Shown here piece after piece: positions 41,787-51,725 of a stretch of 64,000 nt of DNA (positions are counted from its first letter, which is position 1; the number at the start of each line of letters is the position of its first letter). Where the stretch lies: contig OAPG01000011.1 of assembly GCA_900208305.1 (NCBI GenBank), positions 62,001-126,000 on the forward strand, read 5' to 3'. The translations under genes and the position numbers were made by a program. The DNA comes from Melanopsichium pennsylvanicum (Eukaryota > Basidiomycota > Ustilaginomycetes > Ustilaginales). The notes under the pieces are model-generated. The model had not been told where the DNA came from, made no database searches, and was given only the letters and a program-made list of their open reading frames with translations.

Positions 41787-43392
41787 TTAAAGCTCGGCTT
41801 CCATAACAGACTCCAACCCGTCTCCCTCTCTGAGTCCAAGAGCACCGAGAAGGTTGTTCATCGTCATGTCAGCCATAGCTTGACGAGTCTCTGTAGTGCC
41901 ACTACCAATATGAGGAAGCAGAGCCACTTTGTCTATGCAATCGGGAGCGAGCAAAGGATGATCCGCGTATATGACTAGAATGTGGCGGCAAACAAGAAGA
42001 GATTCGAAGTTAGAAAAATGCATACGGACGATGCGGGAAAACGGATACACGGGCAGAAAGCGAATTCGCAGAAAAATACTATGGCGAATGAAGTCGCGGA
42101 AGCATGCTACCGCCAACATTCTCAACGTCATGAACATCTGCAAATGATGCCCATCGGTGAACGGAGACGGACACGGATCTTGCCGTTCTCGAAAGAGTAG
42201 TGAAGGAAAAAGGGAAAAGGAACATGGGTGACTTACCTGGTTCGCCTTCAATAACGTCCAATCCGGCACCGGCGATGCTATTGTTCCGAAGAGCTTCGAC
42301 GAGGGCTTGTGTATCGACTGTCCCTCCGCGCGAAGCGTTGATGATATACGCAGTCTTCCTGTTACGCGATCCAACATCAAACGGGCCCAGATTTCATTTG
42401 TGCGCATACCAAACAAATTGTACCGACGTCACCCGACGCAGCGGTGGGCCCAAACCAAGTATAAGGTGGATTGAAGGAATAGAAAGCAGTTCGGATGGTT
42501 GTCAGTGTCCCATCCTCAGCACCTATTTCCACCTGTTCTGAGAACACTTTTCTCTCTCTTGAATCGCTTCATTCCGTATGATGATGCTGCTGCTGTTGCT
42601 ACTGCTGCTGCTTTGAATCGCATCGTGTACTTACTTCATAGCATCCAAGAACTTGGCGTTGACGATATGCTTGGTACTAGGATTTAAATCTACCAACACA
42701 AACACCAAATCTGCCTTCTTTGCCAGCTCGATAGGCTCGTTTACGTTCTCCACCTTGATCCTATCCATCGGAAAGCCACCATTCATGAGCGATGTAAAAT
42801 ACTTGTCATGCTTGTCAAACTTTCTTGGCTTCGACGTGGTGTATATGACGTTTTCAGGTTGGAACGCGACCAATAGGTTGCACAGTGCCTGACTGATGTT
42901 TCCAAATCCCAAGAAGCCCACTGTTTTGCCCTTGATGCTTGGACCCATGAAACAGGTTGGAGTCCAAGGTTTAAGTGGCCATTGACCCTCTCTTACTGTT
43001 CTCGTAGCCATGGGCACTTGTCGCGTTATCATAAGTGCGAGGAGCAGGCAGAGTTCGGCGACTGCATCATCGAGTACTCGAGGTGTGTTCCCGATACGTA
43101 CACCACGAGATTTACAAAGTGGCAGATCAATGTGATCGTAACCCACCGACATGGTGGAAATCACTCGGAGTGACGGTCCAGCAGCATCGAGGAATTCAGC
43201 ATCGACTTTCTCGGTAAGACAAATTACAGCTCCAGAGACTCCAGGAAGATGAGATAGCACCCACTCGCGCGACGGTGCTTGTTCAGATTCGTTGTCGGGT
43301 CGAGAGATGAGCTCAACTTTGCCCGCAGATGCTGCTCGAGCCAGAATCTCGGTAGGCATCGCTCGACAAACGAGGATCTTGGGAATTGCCAT
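41787..43392 (-). CDS. D-2-hydroxyacid dehydrogenase (glyoxylate/hydroxypyruvate reductase type), three exons
   Basis: Exons (minus strand) 43392-42635, 42358-42237 and 41974-41787 give 355 residues. The introns are 276 and 262 nt. Both start GTAAGT and end AACAG and TCTAG respectively. The translation matches GRHPR-like enzymes throughout: STMSVGYDHIDL (79-90), nucleotide-binding GFLGFGNIS (159-167), catalytic Arg263 in NASRGG, the acid in LDVIEGEP (290 or 292), and catalytic His315 in LLPHIGSGT. Such enzymes reduce glyoxylate or hydroxypyruvate with NAD(P)H. The third glycine of the GxGxxG motif is replaced by Ser. The start is ideal (CCAACATGG); the frame stays open for 380 nt upstream but contains no in-frame ATG. 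Introns this long are unusual for this window. Confidence 0.88.
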
Positions 43393-43838
43393 GTTGGACG
43401 CTGATTCGAGGTGTACGATGCAATGAGTGAGAATTGATAGAAAGCGTGTCTGCTCAGCGTCGAAGACGGAAAAAGGAGATGGTTGATGCGATGTTAGAGT
43501 GACGACTCGAGATGCTGAGCAAGTATTGGCTTGATGTTGATGATTTGTGAGTGATGATGCAGATTCAGGGGTTTGCGTGTTGTTGTACAAGGTGATCAAC
43601 CTGTGATTTTGCGGGGAAAAAATTCGACGTGGGGGAAAGAAAACCAAACATTTAGCGTTGCTCTGTGTGTCACGATTCACACCATGGACAGTGACATACT
43701 TTCTACAAGTGGTCTCGCCCGACTGTTTGAGCTCACTTCTCAGACTTGGCCTCGTCAAGCGTCCAGGCACATTCAAGAAACACTGATATGGAGGAAATGC
43801 ACGGTCACGGACTCATGTTGTGCTTTGTGCAGGGTATT
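43393..43838. other. Region between the reductase and 2H phosphoesterase genes
   Basis: Promoter and leader of the reductase gene (minus strand) and 3' flank of the next gene. Nothing else seen. Confidence 0.4.
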
Positions 43839-44810
43839 TCATTTCGACAGAGGCAGCTCGAGGTGAACCTGATACGGACTTTCTGAGCCCCTCTCTTTGA
43901 CCATGAGCTGCACTTTATCGACCTTGCACAGCATTCCAAATTCAATCCTTTCTTGGCTCACCCGGTTATTACCTTTCACTTTGAGTACCTTTTTGGCATC
44001 CGCATTCAACACCCAAGTAGCTCGTGACGTTTTGGCTTGACCTACGCTCACGTGCGGTTTGAAAGCATTGCGCTGCTCGTCACTTGCATCAGATTGCTGC
44101 CGTCGAGGATTCCGCTTCAATGTCCGTAACAGTGGCTGAACGGCATCTTGCAACGCTTTTTGCAGCTCAACGATCCTCCGCGAAGACGTATCCTCCACTG
44201 ACTCTGCAGCACTTGGTTCAAATTCGCCTTGTTTCTCCTTCAAAGAAGCTGCTGCTTTTTGCCTTGTGGTCTTGTCCTCAAAGTTGGTCGGAAACGGACG
44301 AAGATGTATGTTGGCGTACTTTGGCAGCGAGAATGCGGAAACTTGGTCGAGTAGGAGCGAGTGCGATTCGTGCCCTGCACACGCTTGGCGTGCAGCTTGG
44401 GCTATCTGGGACAATTTTTGTTCATGCAGTTGAATCAATCGCTCTAATCTGAGCCTGCGAGATGTGAGGCTCTCATCGATTTGACCGTTACGCCCATTCA
44501 AGATAAAGGGCGGGATGAGGGTGATGTGAGGGAGCCAGCGGCGGTATGCCTGGTCGTACTTTTGTCGCAACCTCTGCAATTTGTCATAGCACAGTTGTGC
44601 TCTTGGAGTACAAGGCTCAACAAGGATGACGAATACTCCGACCAAGTCATGAGAAAACTTTGATTTAGGTTTGGATGGTGAGGCTGCTGATTGTAAAGCC
44701 GAGGTTTGCATTGCCTTGAACAGTGTCCCGCTGAGAAAGTTCGCACCATGGAATCTGCTCGAACAAGGGCGCAATGGCACATTTAGTAGGCCGATAGACT
44801 GTGATCGCAT
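43839..44810 (-). CDS. 2H phosphoesterase / 2'-5' RNA ligase-like protein
   Basis: A 323-residue protein with the two HxT/S-x motifs of the 2H (LigT-like) superfamily: His95 in LPHITLIPPF and His253 in KPHVSVGQ. The two histidines form the catalytic pair that acts on 2',3'-cyclic or 2'-5' phosphodiester bonds. The region between them holds a charged insert (about 195-245). Function could be tRNA-splicing-related cyclic phosphodiesterase or a similar RNA-end activity; the family alone does not decide. The first ATG is at 44810. A later in-frame Met at residue 34 (44711) is possible, and the intervening residues (MRSQSIGLLNVPLRPCSSRF) look somewhat like a mitochondrial presequence. Intron-free. 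Tandem with the reductase gene. Confidence 0.75.
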   Translation of the reverse strand: MRSQSIGLLNVPLRPCSSRFHGANFLSGTLFKAMQTSALQSAASPSKPKSKFSHDLVGVFVILVEPCTPRAQLCYDKLQRLRQKYDQAYRRWLPHITLIPPFILNGRNGQIDESLTSRRLRLERLIQLHEQKLSQIAQAARQACAGHESHSLLLDQVSAFSLPKYANIHLRPFPTNFEDKTTRQKAAASLKEKQGEFEPSAAESVEDTSSRRIVELQKALQDAVQPLLRTLKRNPRRQQSDASDEQRNAFKPHVSVGQAKTSRATWVLNADAKKVLKVKGNNRVSQERIEFGMLCKVDKVQLMVKERGSESPYQVHLELPLSK

Positions 44811-45572
44811 GTATGGCAGAGTAGAGGCAATGCAAATACCTATTACAGAGTTGATTGTCGGGAGGTATGGGGTTCATTTTACCTTGACCAGCATGACAAC
44901 CAAAGCAAAGGTTGCACAAATTCTTGACCAAAGTTGTGGCACGTGACCAGCGTGCGCATCTTCAGACCCACCTCACAAATGACTCTTTCGCTATAGTCTC
45001 TACTTTTTATTCTCCTCTCACCATCATCTCTATTTGGCAAGCCTGTGGTGAGCCTGTGTCAGCGGGAGCCTCAGAGTCGACGCGTCATGCAATTTAACAT
45101 ATTTATGTGATTTGACATTTGTGTGTGAGGTTGGGCTGGGATTTAAAATCAAAAATAAAGCGTAAAGTTGGCTCGAGCGCGTTCTTTTAAGGCTGGTTGG
45201 GTCTGAGCTGGTTGGACTTGCTCTTCTCCTCTCTATATTAATGATATGCGCAATGCATCTTTGACTTGTGCCTGCTTCTCACAGCCTCACTATCCAACCA
45301 TAAATCTTGGCCTCCCTGGAACCCTGCAACAATTAGCAACATGTCTGGCCCTCTGGCACTCATCACAGGAATCAGCAGACTCCTATCTGCCCACATCCTT
45401 GACACCATTGGCTTCCCCCACTAACTACTGGGTTTGATGCACTCTTTATTTGATCAACAAGAAACAAGCCATCCTTGCTCAACTCAGCAAAAAGGACCAA
45501 CATCAAGTCAACTTTGTCAAGATTGCTGACACTGCCACATCTGACCTCTTAGCTGTATCACCAGTAGGGGAG
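44811..45572. other. Intergenic DNA with possible retroelement internal sequence
   Basis: Upstream DNA of the 2H phosphoesterase gene lies at the left. From about 45246 the composition changes, and pieces read as coding-like on the plus strand (for example KQAILAQLSKKDQHQVNFVKIADTATSD near 45455-45545), broken by a stop near 45436. A purine-rich AGTAGGGGAG sits just before the LTR-like element. These may be remnants of the 3' part of a retrotransposon; the family is not recognised. Confidence 0.3.
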
Positions 45573-46074
45573 TGTTACAGGGACTTAGAATAAGTCCGGA
45601 TGAATCCCTTGATTTTATCGGTTTTCATATTGAGTTCCGGTAAAGGGGTGGGTTTCCAGCTGTTTTTGGTTGGACAGGTTGGACACTTGCTGGAAGCCGT
45701 GGACGGAAACCAGAGGCTGTAGAGGGCCGCTACAAGGGTTGAAAGGATCTCTGGCAGGTATGGAGTGTCCAGATAACTGGCTTGGTCGGATTTGGGGTCA
45801 GGTGATAAGCAGCTACTGGCTCAGGTAGCCAGCACTGATAAGCACAGGGGCCAAATCCAGTGTACACAGGCACAAGGCAGCTAGGGAGACTAACTGCCAA
45901 TAAGGAGCCTGTTATCAGACAGCAACAACGGCTCCCAAGTTTGCAGGAGACATTGTAGACATCAACCAGTGCATGCATTAAGGACACTCGTGTGTAGCGC
46001 AGGTCACACAATCATCTAGACAAGCTGCACTACCGCTGAACAGAGTGTTCACAGGGGCTAGTCAACTTGTAACA
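45573..46074 (+). mobile_element. LTR-like element (solo or 3' LTR relic)
   Basis: A 502-bp segment begins TGTTACAGG and ends CTTGTAACA, giving 7-bp terminal inverted repeats TGTTACA/TGTAACA with TG..CA ends, as in LTRs. A polypurine stretch (GGGGAG) lies immediately before the left end, as expected for a 3' LTR. No matching second LTR and no clear target-site duplication (left GGGAG, right GGTCC) were found in the window. Confidence 0.45.
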
Positions 46075-46880
46075 GGTCCGGCGGGTCTCGACACAAACCA
46101 GATAGAAAACGCACTTCCAGCAGGTTTCATTTTGAAACACAATAAAACCCCAGGTTTCATCAAATATTAAATTGAATCCCAAGTTAGGCACATTAACCCC
46201 TGACAGGGAGCACTGCTCAATACAAGTCAACTATTCCTGATCACCATCATTGTGTAGATACCACTCATGCAAGCCCTGACCCTCTTGCACCAAGCCACTC
46301 AGCATTCCTGCACACTGGCAATACAAGATGCTTGGTTTATTCTAACAGGCAACACCTGAAAAGTTGGCTATATTGACAAAGATAGGCTATCAACAGGATG
46401 TTGCAAGGACTTAGTTGAGGCACTCAGAGGGTAAGAGGCTGTAAAATGTTCAAAAGGATTTAAGGATACCAGCTCTTAAGAAGCAAAGTTGATTTTTTTT
46501 GGGTGATGAGCAATTCAATCATCCTAAAAAGATGTTGGGCAATTTTGCATGGCAATCGTATCAACTTTGTCCAACATACACACTCATTCTGAGCATGTCA
46601 CTACAATGGTCAAATTCACTGTACTGTACAGCTCTTTACACATCACAATCATCTGATAGTGCATAGAGAAAATCACACTACAAAATGTAAGATGTCATAA
46701 TTGTAAAGACACAGCAAAATAAAATGAAATAAAATAAAAAATTCAAAAAAAATCGATGCATGAAATTTTCAAACCAATCAATATTAAAGAGGAAAAAGTC
46801 AATGTAAATGGAACAAGGATCGATAAGATATAAAAGAAAGTGTGTTTTTTTTTTTTTTGTAGTGATGAAAATTTCCAAGC
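46075..46880. other. AT-rich intergenic DNA next to the LTR-like element
   Basis: No gene. TACTGTA occurs at 46622 in the context CTGTACTGTACAG. The last 200 bp are very A/T-rich and form the 3' flank of the ABC transporter gene. Confidence 0.45.
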
Positions 46881-49800
46881 TTAGACTCTGACCTGAGTGT
46901 CTTGAACAGCTGGCTGACCTGCACCACCAAAAAGGTTTGGTTGTGGAATGGGTCCACCCATAGTCGTCTGTTGATGAACACCTTGCCCACTGGGACCCTT
47001 TGCACTTGCCGAAGTAGAATTCAACGCCTCTGTAGTCATTTGCGCCCCATGTTCGATCTTTGAACCCGCCACAGCGGCATCGCTTGGCTTTTCTTGCTCT
47101 ACTTTCGACTCGACCTGGACGGATTGTGCCTTCTTGTTACTCTTGTTCTTCTTGAAATTGGACAGCTTGAAGATACGGAAAAAGTAGAAGAGTGCGAAAC
47201 AGAGCATGATGTTGAAAGCAATGTAGGCGCAAATAATACCAAGATCTCTGTACCTGTACGAAGCATTGAGTTTAATCCCTCGAAGGTAATCGTTGCCAAC
47301 ACGGTACTGACAGTAGTTGCATGTACCGTTTGCACCATCCTCGTAATAACCCGTTCCAAGATCTGGACCGCTGAGACTGTTGACAAAGTTGCTGAGGTAC
47401 TGTTGGCAGGTTTGGCCGGAAGGTGGAACGATCGTGTTCAACTCTTTGGTCGCGCAACGAACCGGTCTGTTGTTGAGCACCGCACCAAGCATACCTTCCA
47501 CGAAGTAGGTAAAAGGCGACAAGGGGAACATCCAAACCCTCCAAAAGTATGGCAATTGCGGAGGAGGTTGCACCACACCGCAGAACACGATGACGAACGA
47601 AAAGAAGGTCGAAAACAGGATCGAGGCAATCATAGGGTTGGGCGACATCGCAGCAATGGCAGCTGCAAACGTCTGGAAGTAGATCTGGAAAAGCATGTAG
47701 TAGCCCCACACCAATGCAGCGGTGCTTCCATACGGGAACGAAGTCATGAAATACCACGGGATGAAGAACAAGGTACCGCCCAACAAATTCCATGGTATCT
47801 CCACCACAAGAGCCGCCCAAACCGCCACCCACCAACTGTACATCTTAGAAGGTCGTTCGCGCACCTCGTACAACGCTCTGAACTGGATGAACACAGGTTG
47901 GAGCTGTTGAGAAAGGGAAGTGGACAGAACGAGCGCCATGAAGATGGCAAAAATCTTGTTCTGAAGCGAAGCCGTTGTTTCCTTGGAGCCTTGATCCCAG
48001 AATGACGAACCGATGAACAGTCCAGCAATGATGTTGAGCATGAGCTTCGACATGATGTAAGTTGTGTCCCTCCAGTAGTGCATAAACGCGCGATGAACAA
48101 CGTGTCGCACCTGCACTAGCAACGGTTCGGCATACTCGCGATTGCCCATCTCTTCCTCTTCCGCCGTAGCGTGGTGACCCGCGCCATTGCGTCCAATTTT
48201 TTCCAGCTCTTGCAATAGATCCTGATACAAATGCGAATCCTTGAACAACTGGTGCCAGTCATGGTCGCTAGTAGCTGTAGCACCGGCACCAATCACGTCG
48301 AGAATGTATTCAGCAGGATTCTCGTCTTCTCCACACTTTTTGTTCGAGTGTTGCCCAAAGTAGTCGACAAGTTTTTGCGAGTTTTTACCGATATCGCCGA
48401 AAAACACGGTCTTGCCTCCCTTTTGCAGCAAAAGCAAGCGGTCAAACTGATTGAAAAGCTCTCCCGAAGGTTGATGGATCGTGCACAGGATAGCTTGACC
48501 AGCGTCAGCGAGTTTACGGAGGAAACGAACAATGGACCAGGCAGCCATTGCGTCCAGACCCGATGTAGGCTCGTCCAAGAACAGCAAGAGCTTGGGCTTG
48601 GCTGCAAGCTCAACCGCGATCGACAATCGTTTGCGCTGTTCCACGTTGAGACCTTGACCGACGTCGCCAACCAGAGCTTCGGCCCACGAGCTCATTTCGA
48701 GCAATTCGATCACACTTTCGACATAAGCCAATTTCTCCTCCTGGGGAGTTTCACGAGGTTGACGGAGCAAGGCCGAAAATTGCAGCGCTTCGCGAACCGT
48801 CTGGGTGGGCAGGTGGACGTCTTGCTGCTGGCAGTAACCGGTAGCGGACTGGAAGGATCTGGGGAGGGGAGCGCCGTTGACGCTGAAATCTCCCTTGACC
48901 ACACCCGTATCGACACGTTGTGCCAGTACGTTCAACAGGGTGGTTTTACCAGCACCAGACTCTCCCATGAGGGCCGTCATCTTACCGGGTGCTACGAAAC
49001 CGCTGACATTGTTAAGCAGTCGTCGTGAATTACCCTTGATCATGACATCGTAATTGACGTTCTTCCATGCGAATATCGACGTAGAGCTCTCGAGCTTGCC
49101 AACAGCCTCGTCGGAATCCTCGGCCTGTTGCTCATGCTTCTCTGCTCTAGGATCAGCAGCGGCTGCATCTCCAGCCTCAACATCACCCGATGCCTGAGCT
49201 GCTTGCGCCACCTCCTTGGGAGCCGAGCCTCGCTTGAATATCATAACGCCTCCCGAAGCCGATGGATCCTGTTGGAATTCCGAGGCAAAGCAGTAGACAA
49301 AAACGAAGAAGAACCAGAATGCAAAGACAATACCAGCATTTCGACCTGCGTGAGACCATTTGTAGCCATACGAAGCTTGGAGGTACTGTGATCCGATGAT
49401 GGTGTCCTGGCCAGGTTGAGCCGAGGCGACAGGGCAGGTTTTGTACTGGTTGTCGACATTGGCATACGCTGAACCGGATGGGATGAAGTTGGCACAGGGT
49501 ACGTCGAGGTTACGGAACTCGTTTGTGAGTAGAATTTCGAAGGCAAAGGCGACTGGGTTGCAGTAGGAAAGCCACTTCCACCACACCACCATCGAGGGTC
49601 TTGGAATCACGAATCCGGCGTAAAGCGCCAAATCGATAACTGCAAGACCTCCAACCATGGTAGCGAGCGATTCGGATTTGGTAGCTGCGGCAACCATACG
49701 GAAGAACGCCACCATGGTGAAGGTGACCAGCAGGGTGGTTCCAAAAAAGACAAAGAATTGACCGGCGGTGTGCTTGAGACCGACCATAAAGTAGAGGATG

Positions 49801-51725
49801 ATATCAAAGCAGATCAAAGTGACAAGACGAATGGGCATATCGAGCAGCGTATTGGCAAGTGCGTCCGAGGACGGATGAATCATGGCGAATCGGCGTTGAC
49901 GAATAACGATGGGTCGCTGTGCATAACCGGCCGTGATCTCGGACATGGCGGTGAACGAGTTATAGAGCAAAGCAAAGAAGAGAACACCGCCACGCGAGAA
50001 GAAACCAGAGGTGTTCTTGGGCGCCATGTAGTAGACCGAACCAATGATCAAAGCCTGGAAGATGGAAGCGATTGTAACCACGGCCTGAGTTGCAATGTCA
50101 CCCCAGATGATCTGTGCTCGTCGCTTGATGGCCAGACGGATCTGCATGGGGATGGTGATGATGTAGGCGCTTCCCTTTCGAGCGCCTTTGGCCTTTTCCT
50201 CCCTGGCGACTTCTTTGTAGTGCTTGACGGCAGCGTTGTCGACATTGGACTTGAGTTCGTGGAGGTAAGCCTCAACCTCTTGGCGGTTCTTTTGGCCTTG
50301 AGGCGATTCCTGCCAGTAACGAGCCATCTCGTCGGCGGTACGCGGTACACGCTTCTCGTATCCGTCTCGAACTTTGCGGCCCATGGCATCGGTACAGGCG
50401 ACCAAGAAATCAGCTGTTGTCTGACGATCCTGAGGAACGTAACCCATGTCGTTGAAATATTCCACCGCTTCGCTGGTGGGGCCATAGTACACCTGCCTAC
50501 CTTCGTTGATGACAAGCAACTTGTCAAACAGCTGGGTCAAGCCTTCACCCGCCTGGTAGATCGAAGCCATGGTGGTGGTGGAAGCAATGTCGGTCGAGAT
50601 ACGAAGCGATTTGACGAATTCAAGCGCCGTGCTGGAATCGAGACCACGCGACGAATTGTCAAAGAGCGCCACCTTCGCTCGAGAAGCAAAAGTCTCTGCT
50701 ACACTGACGCGCTTCCTCTCACCACCTGAGACACCACGGATAAAGTCGTTACCCACCTTGGTGTTGTACGTGTGTCGTAGACCGAGAATGGTGGCAAACA
50801 CTTCGACGAGGGTTTTGACATAACCTTCGCGAGTGGCGGTGTCGGTGCTTTCGAGTAGGTCGAGGCGACGACGAGCTTGAGGAGCTCGTGTGGCAACGGC
50901 GAAAGCGAGGGTTTGCCACACAGTCAAGGTGGGAAAGTGAATGTCATCTTCAGGAGAATAAACAACATCACCACGAAGTCTCTTATCGATGATGTCATGT
51001 TGCATGCCTTGGTAGAGCAAAGTACCTTTGATGTCCCTAAAACCGTCCCTGTAGGAGGCGATGGTCTTTAGAAAGGATGTACAACCTGCACCTGGACGAC
51101 CGAGAACGAGACACATCTCACCAGGTTTGAGGCAACCTTCAAAATTGTGGAGGATGGTTTTGACAGGAGGGTGAAGGAGGCTTTTGATGTTGTTGATAGC
51201 TTCGATGGGTTTGAGAAGAAGTGATCCCATAGTGTCTCCAAGTGCATAACCTGTACCGAGACCAGTTACAGTCAAATTTTGCCAAACGAGGCCCATCTGC
51301 CTACTCTCGAGGTCAGCGCCTTGAGCTTGATCCATGACGTGACGAAGGAATCGAGCGAGATCGAATTTGCCGTTCTTGTCGAAAGGGTCGAAGCCAAGAC
51401 CGCCCTCTGCGCCACCGTCGATGGTGGTGCGGGTTCGTGCACGCATTGAATGCTCGGTAAGACGACGAGTGAGCTCTGCAGTTCCCTCAGGATCAAGCGA
51501 GGAAAAAGGAACGCTACCTCGACCGCTCATGATGCGTTGAACCGCGGGCATTTTGGGGGAAGGCCCATCCGAGTCAGAGGAAGAGTGGTCACCAGCTACA
51601 GACGAGCCAGCATTTGTGGTACTGGGATTGGTAGTAGTAGCATCGGTTGGACGAAATTCGTGCTCGTTGAGAGCAGCGATGGGGATGGGAGGGGCAGCGT
51701 GGTAGGCTGGATTGTCAGCCTCCAT
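46881..51725 (-). CDS. PDR/CDR-type full-length ABC transporter
   Basis: A 1614-residue pleiotropic-drug-resistance (ABCG) transporter of order NBD1-TMD1-NBD2-TMD2. NBD1 has the degenerate PDR Walker A GRPGAGCTS (about 209), signature VSGGERKRVS (about 330) and FDNSSRGLDSST. NBD2 has canonical Walker A GESGAGKTT (about 920), a degenerate signature LNVEQRKRLS and Walker B LLFLDEPTSGLD. This asymmetric pair is typical of fungal PDR pumps. Each half carries about six membrane helices, with a Cys-containing extracellular loop before the last helix (near NGTCNYCQYRVG). It likely exports hydrophobic compounds or lipids at the plasma membrane. The start is the ATG at 51725 (MEADNPAYH); the frame is open above it but without an ATG. 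The C-terminal tail is Gln/Ser/Gly-rich. Intron-free. Confidence 0.92.
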   Translation of the reverse strand: MEADNPAYHAAPPIPIAALNEHEFRPTDATTTNPSTTNAGSSVAGDHSSSDSDGPSPKMPAVQRIMSGRGSVPFSSLDPEGTAELTRRLTEHSMRARTRTTIDGGAEGGLGFDPFDKNGKFDLARFLRHVMDQAQGADLESRQMGLVWQNLTVTGLGTGYALGDTMGSLLLKPIEAINNIKSLLHPPVKTILHNFEGCLKPGEMCLVLGRPGAGCTSFLKTIASYRDGFRDIKGTLLYQGMQHDIIDKRLRGDVVYSPEDDIHFPTLTVWQTLAFAVATRAPQARRRLDLLESTDTATREGYVKTLVEVFATILGLRHTYNTKVGNDFIRGVSGGERKRVSVAETFASRAKVALFDNSSRGLDSSTALEFVKSLRISTDIASTTTMASIYQAGEGLTQLFDKLLVINEGRQVYYGPTSEAVEYFNDMGYVPQDRQTTADFLVACTDAMGRKVRDGYEKRVPRTADEMARYWQESPQGQKNRQEVEAYLHELKSNVDNAAVKHYKEVAREEKAKGARKGSAYIITIPMQIRLAIKRRAQIIWGDIATQAVVTIASIFQALIIGSVYYMAPKNTSGFFSRGGVLFFALLYNSFTAMSEITAGYAQRPIVIRQRRFAMIHPSSDALANTLLDMPIRLVTLICFDIILYFMVGLKHTAGQFFVFFGTTLLVTFTMVAFFRMVAAATKSESLATMVGGLAVIDLALYAGFVIPRPSMVVWWKWLSYCNPVAFAFEILLTNEFRNLDVPCANFIPSGSAYANVDNQYKTCPVASAQPGQDTIIGSQYLQASYGYKWSHAGRNAGIVFAFWFFFVFVYCFASEFQQDPSASGGVMIFKRGSAPKEVAQAAQASGDVEAGDAAAADPRAEKHEQQAEDSDEAVGKLESSTSIFAWKNVNYDVMIKGNSRRLLNNVSGFVAPGKMTALMGESGAGKTTLLNVLAQRVDTGVVKGDFSVNGAPLPRSFQSATGYCQQQDVHLPTQTVREALQFSALLRQPRETPQEEKLAYVESVIELLEMSSWAEALVGDVGQGLNVEQRKRLSIAVELAAKPKLLLFLDEPTSGLDAMAAWSIVRFLRKLADAGQAILCTIHQPSGELFNQFDRLLLLQKGGKTVFFGDIGKNSQKLVDYFGQHSNKKCGEDENPAEYILDVIGAGATATSDHDWHQLFKDSHLYQDLLQELEKIGRNGAGHHATAEEEEMGNREYAEPLLVQVRHVVHRAFMHYWRDTTYIMSKLMLNIIAGLFIGSSFWDQGSKETTASLQNKIFAIFMALVLSTSLSQQLQPVFIQFRALYEVRERPSKMYSWWVAVWAALVVEIPWNLLGGTLFFIPWYFMTSFPYGSTAALVWGYYMLFQIYFQTFAAAIAAMSPNPMIASILFSTFFSFVIVFCGVVQPPPQLPYFWRVWMFPLSPFTYFVEGMLGAVLNNRPVRCATKELNTIVPPSGQTCQQYLSNFVNSLSGPDLGTGYYEDGANGTCNYCQYRVGNDYLRGIKLNASYRYRDLGIICAYIAFNIMLCFALFYFFRIFKLSNFKKNKSNKKAQSVQVESKVEQEKPSDAAVAGSKIEHGAQMTTEALNSTSASAKGPSGQGVHQQTTMGGPIPQPNLFGGAGQPAVQDTQVRV

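Noticed and set aside
43393..43776. N-terminal extension of the reductase reading frame
   Set aside because: No in-frame ATG upstream of 43392, whose context is ideal and where family homology begins.
47094..50729. Long plus-strand open frames (47094-48005, 48231-49028, 49758-50729) opposite the ABC transporter
   Set aside because: They are antisense to a gene with full PDR-family motifs and show no motifs of their own; C-ending codons in the real gene suppress antisense stops.
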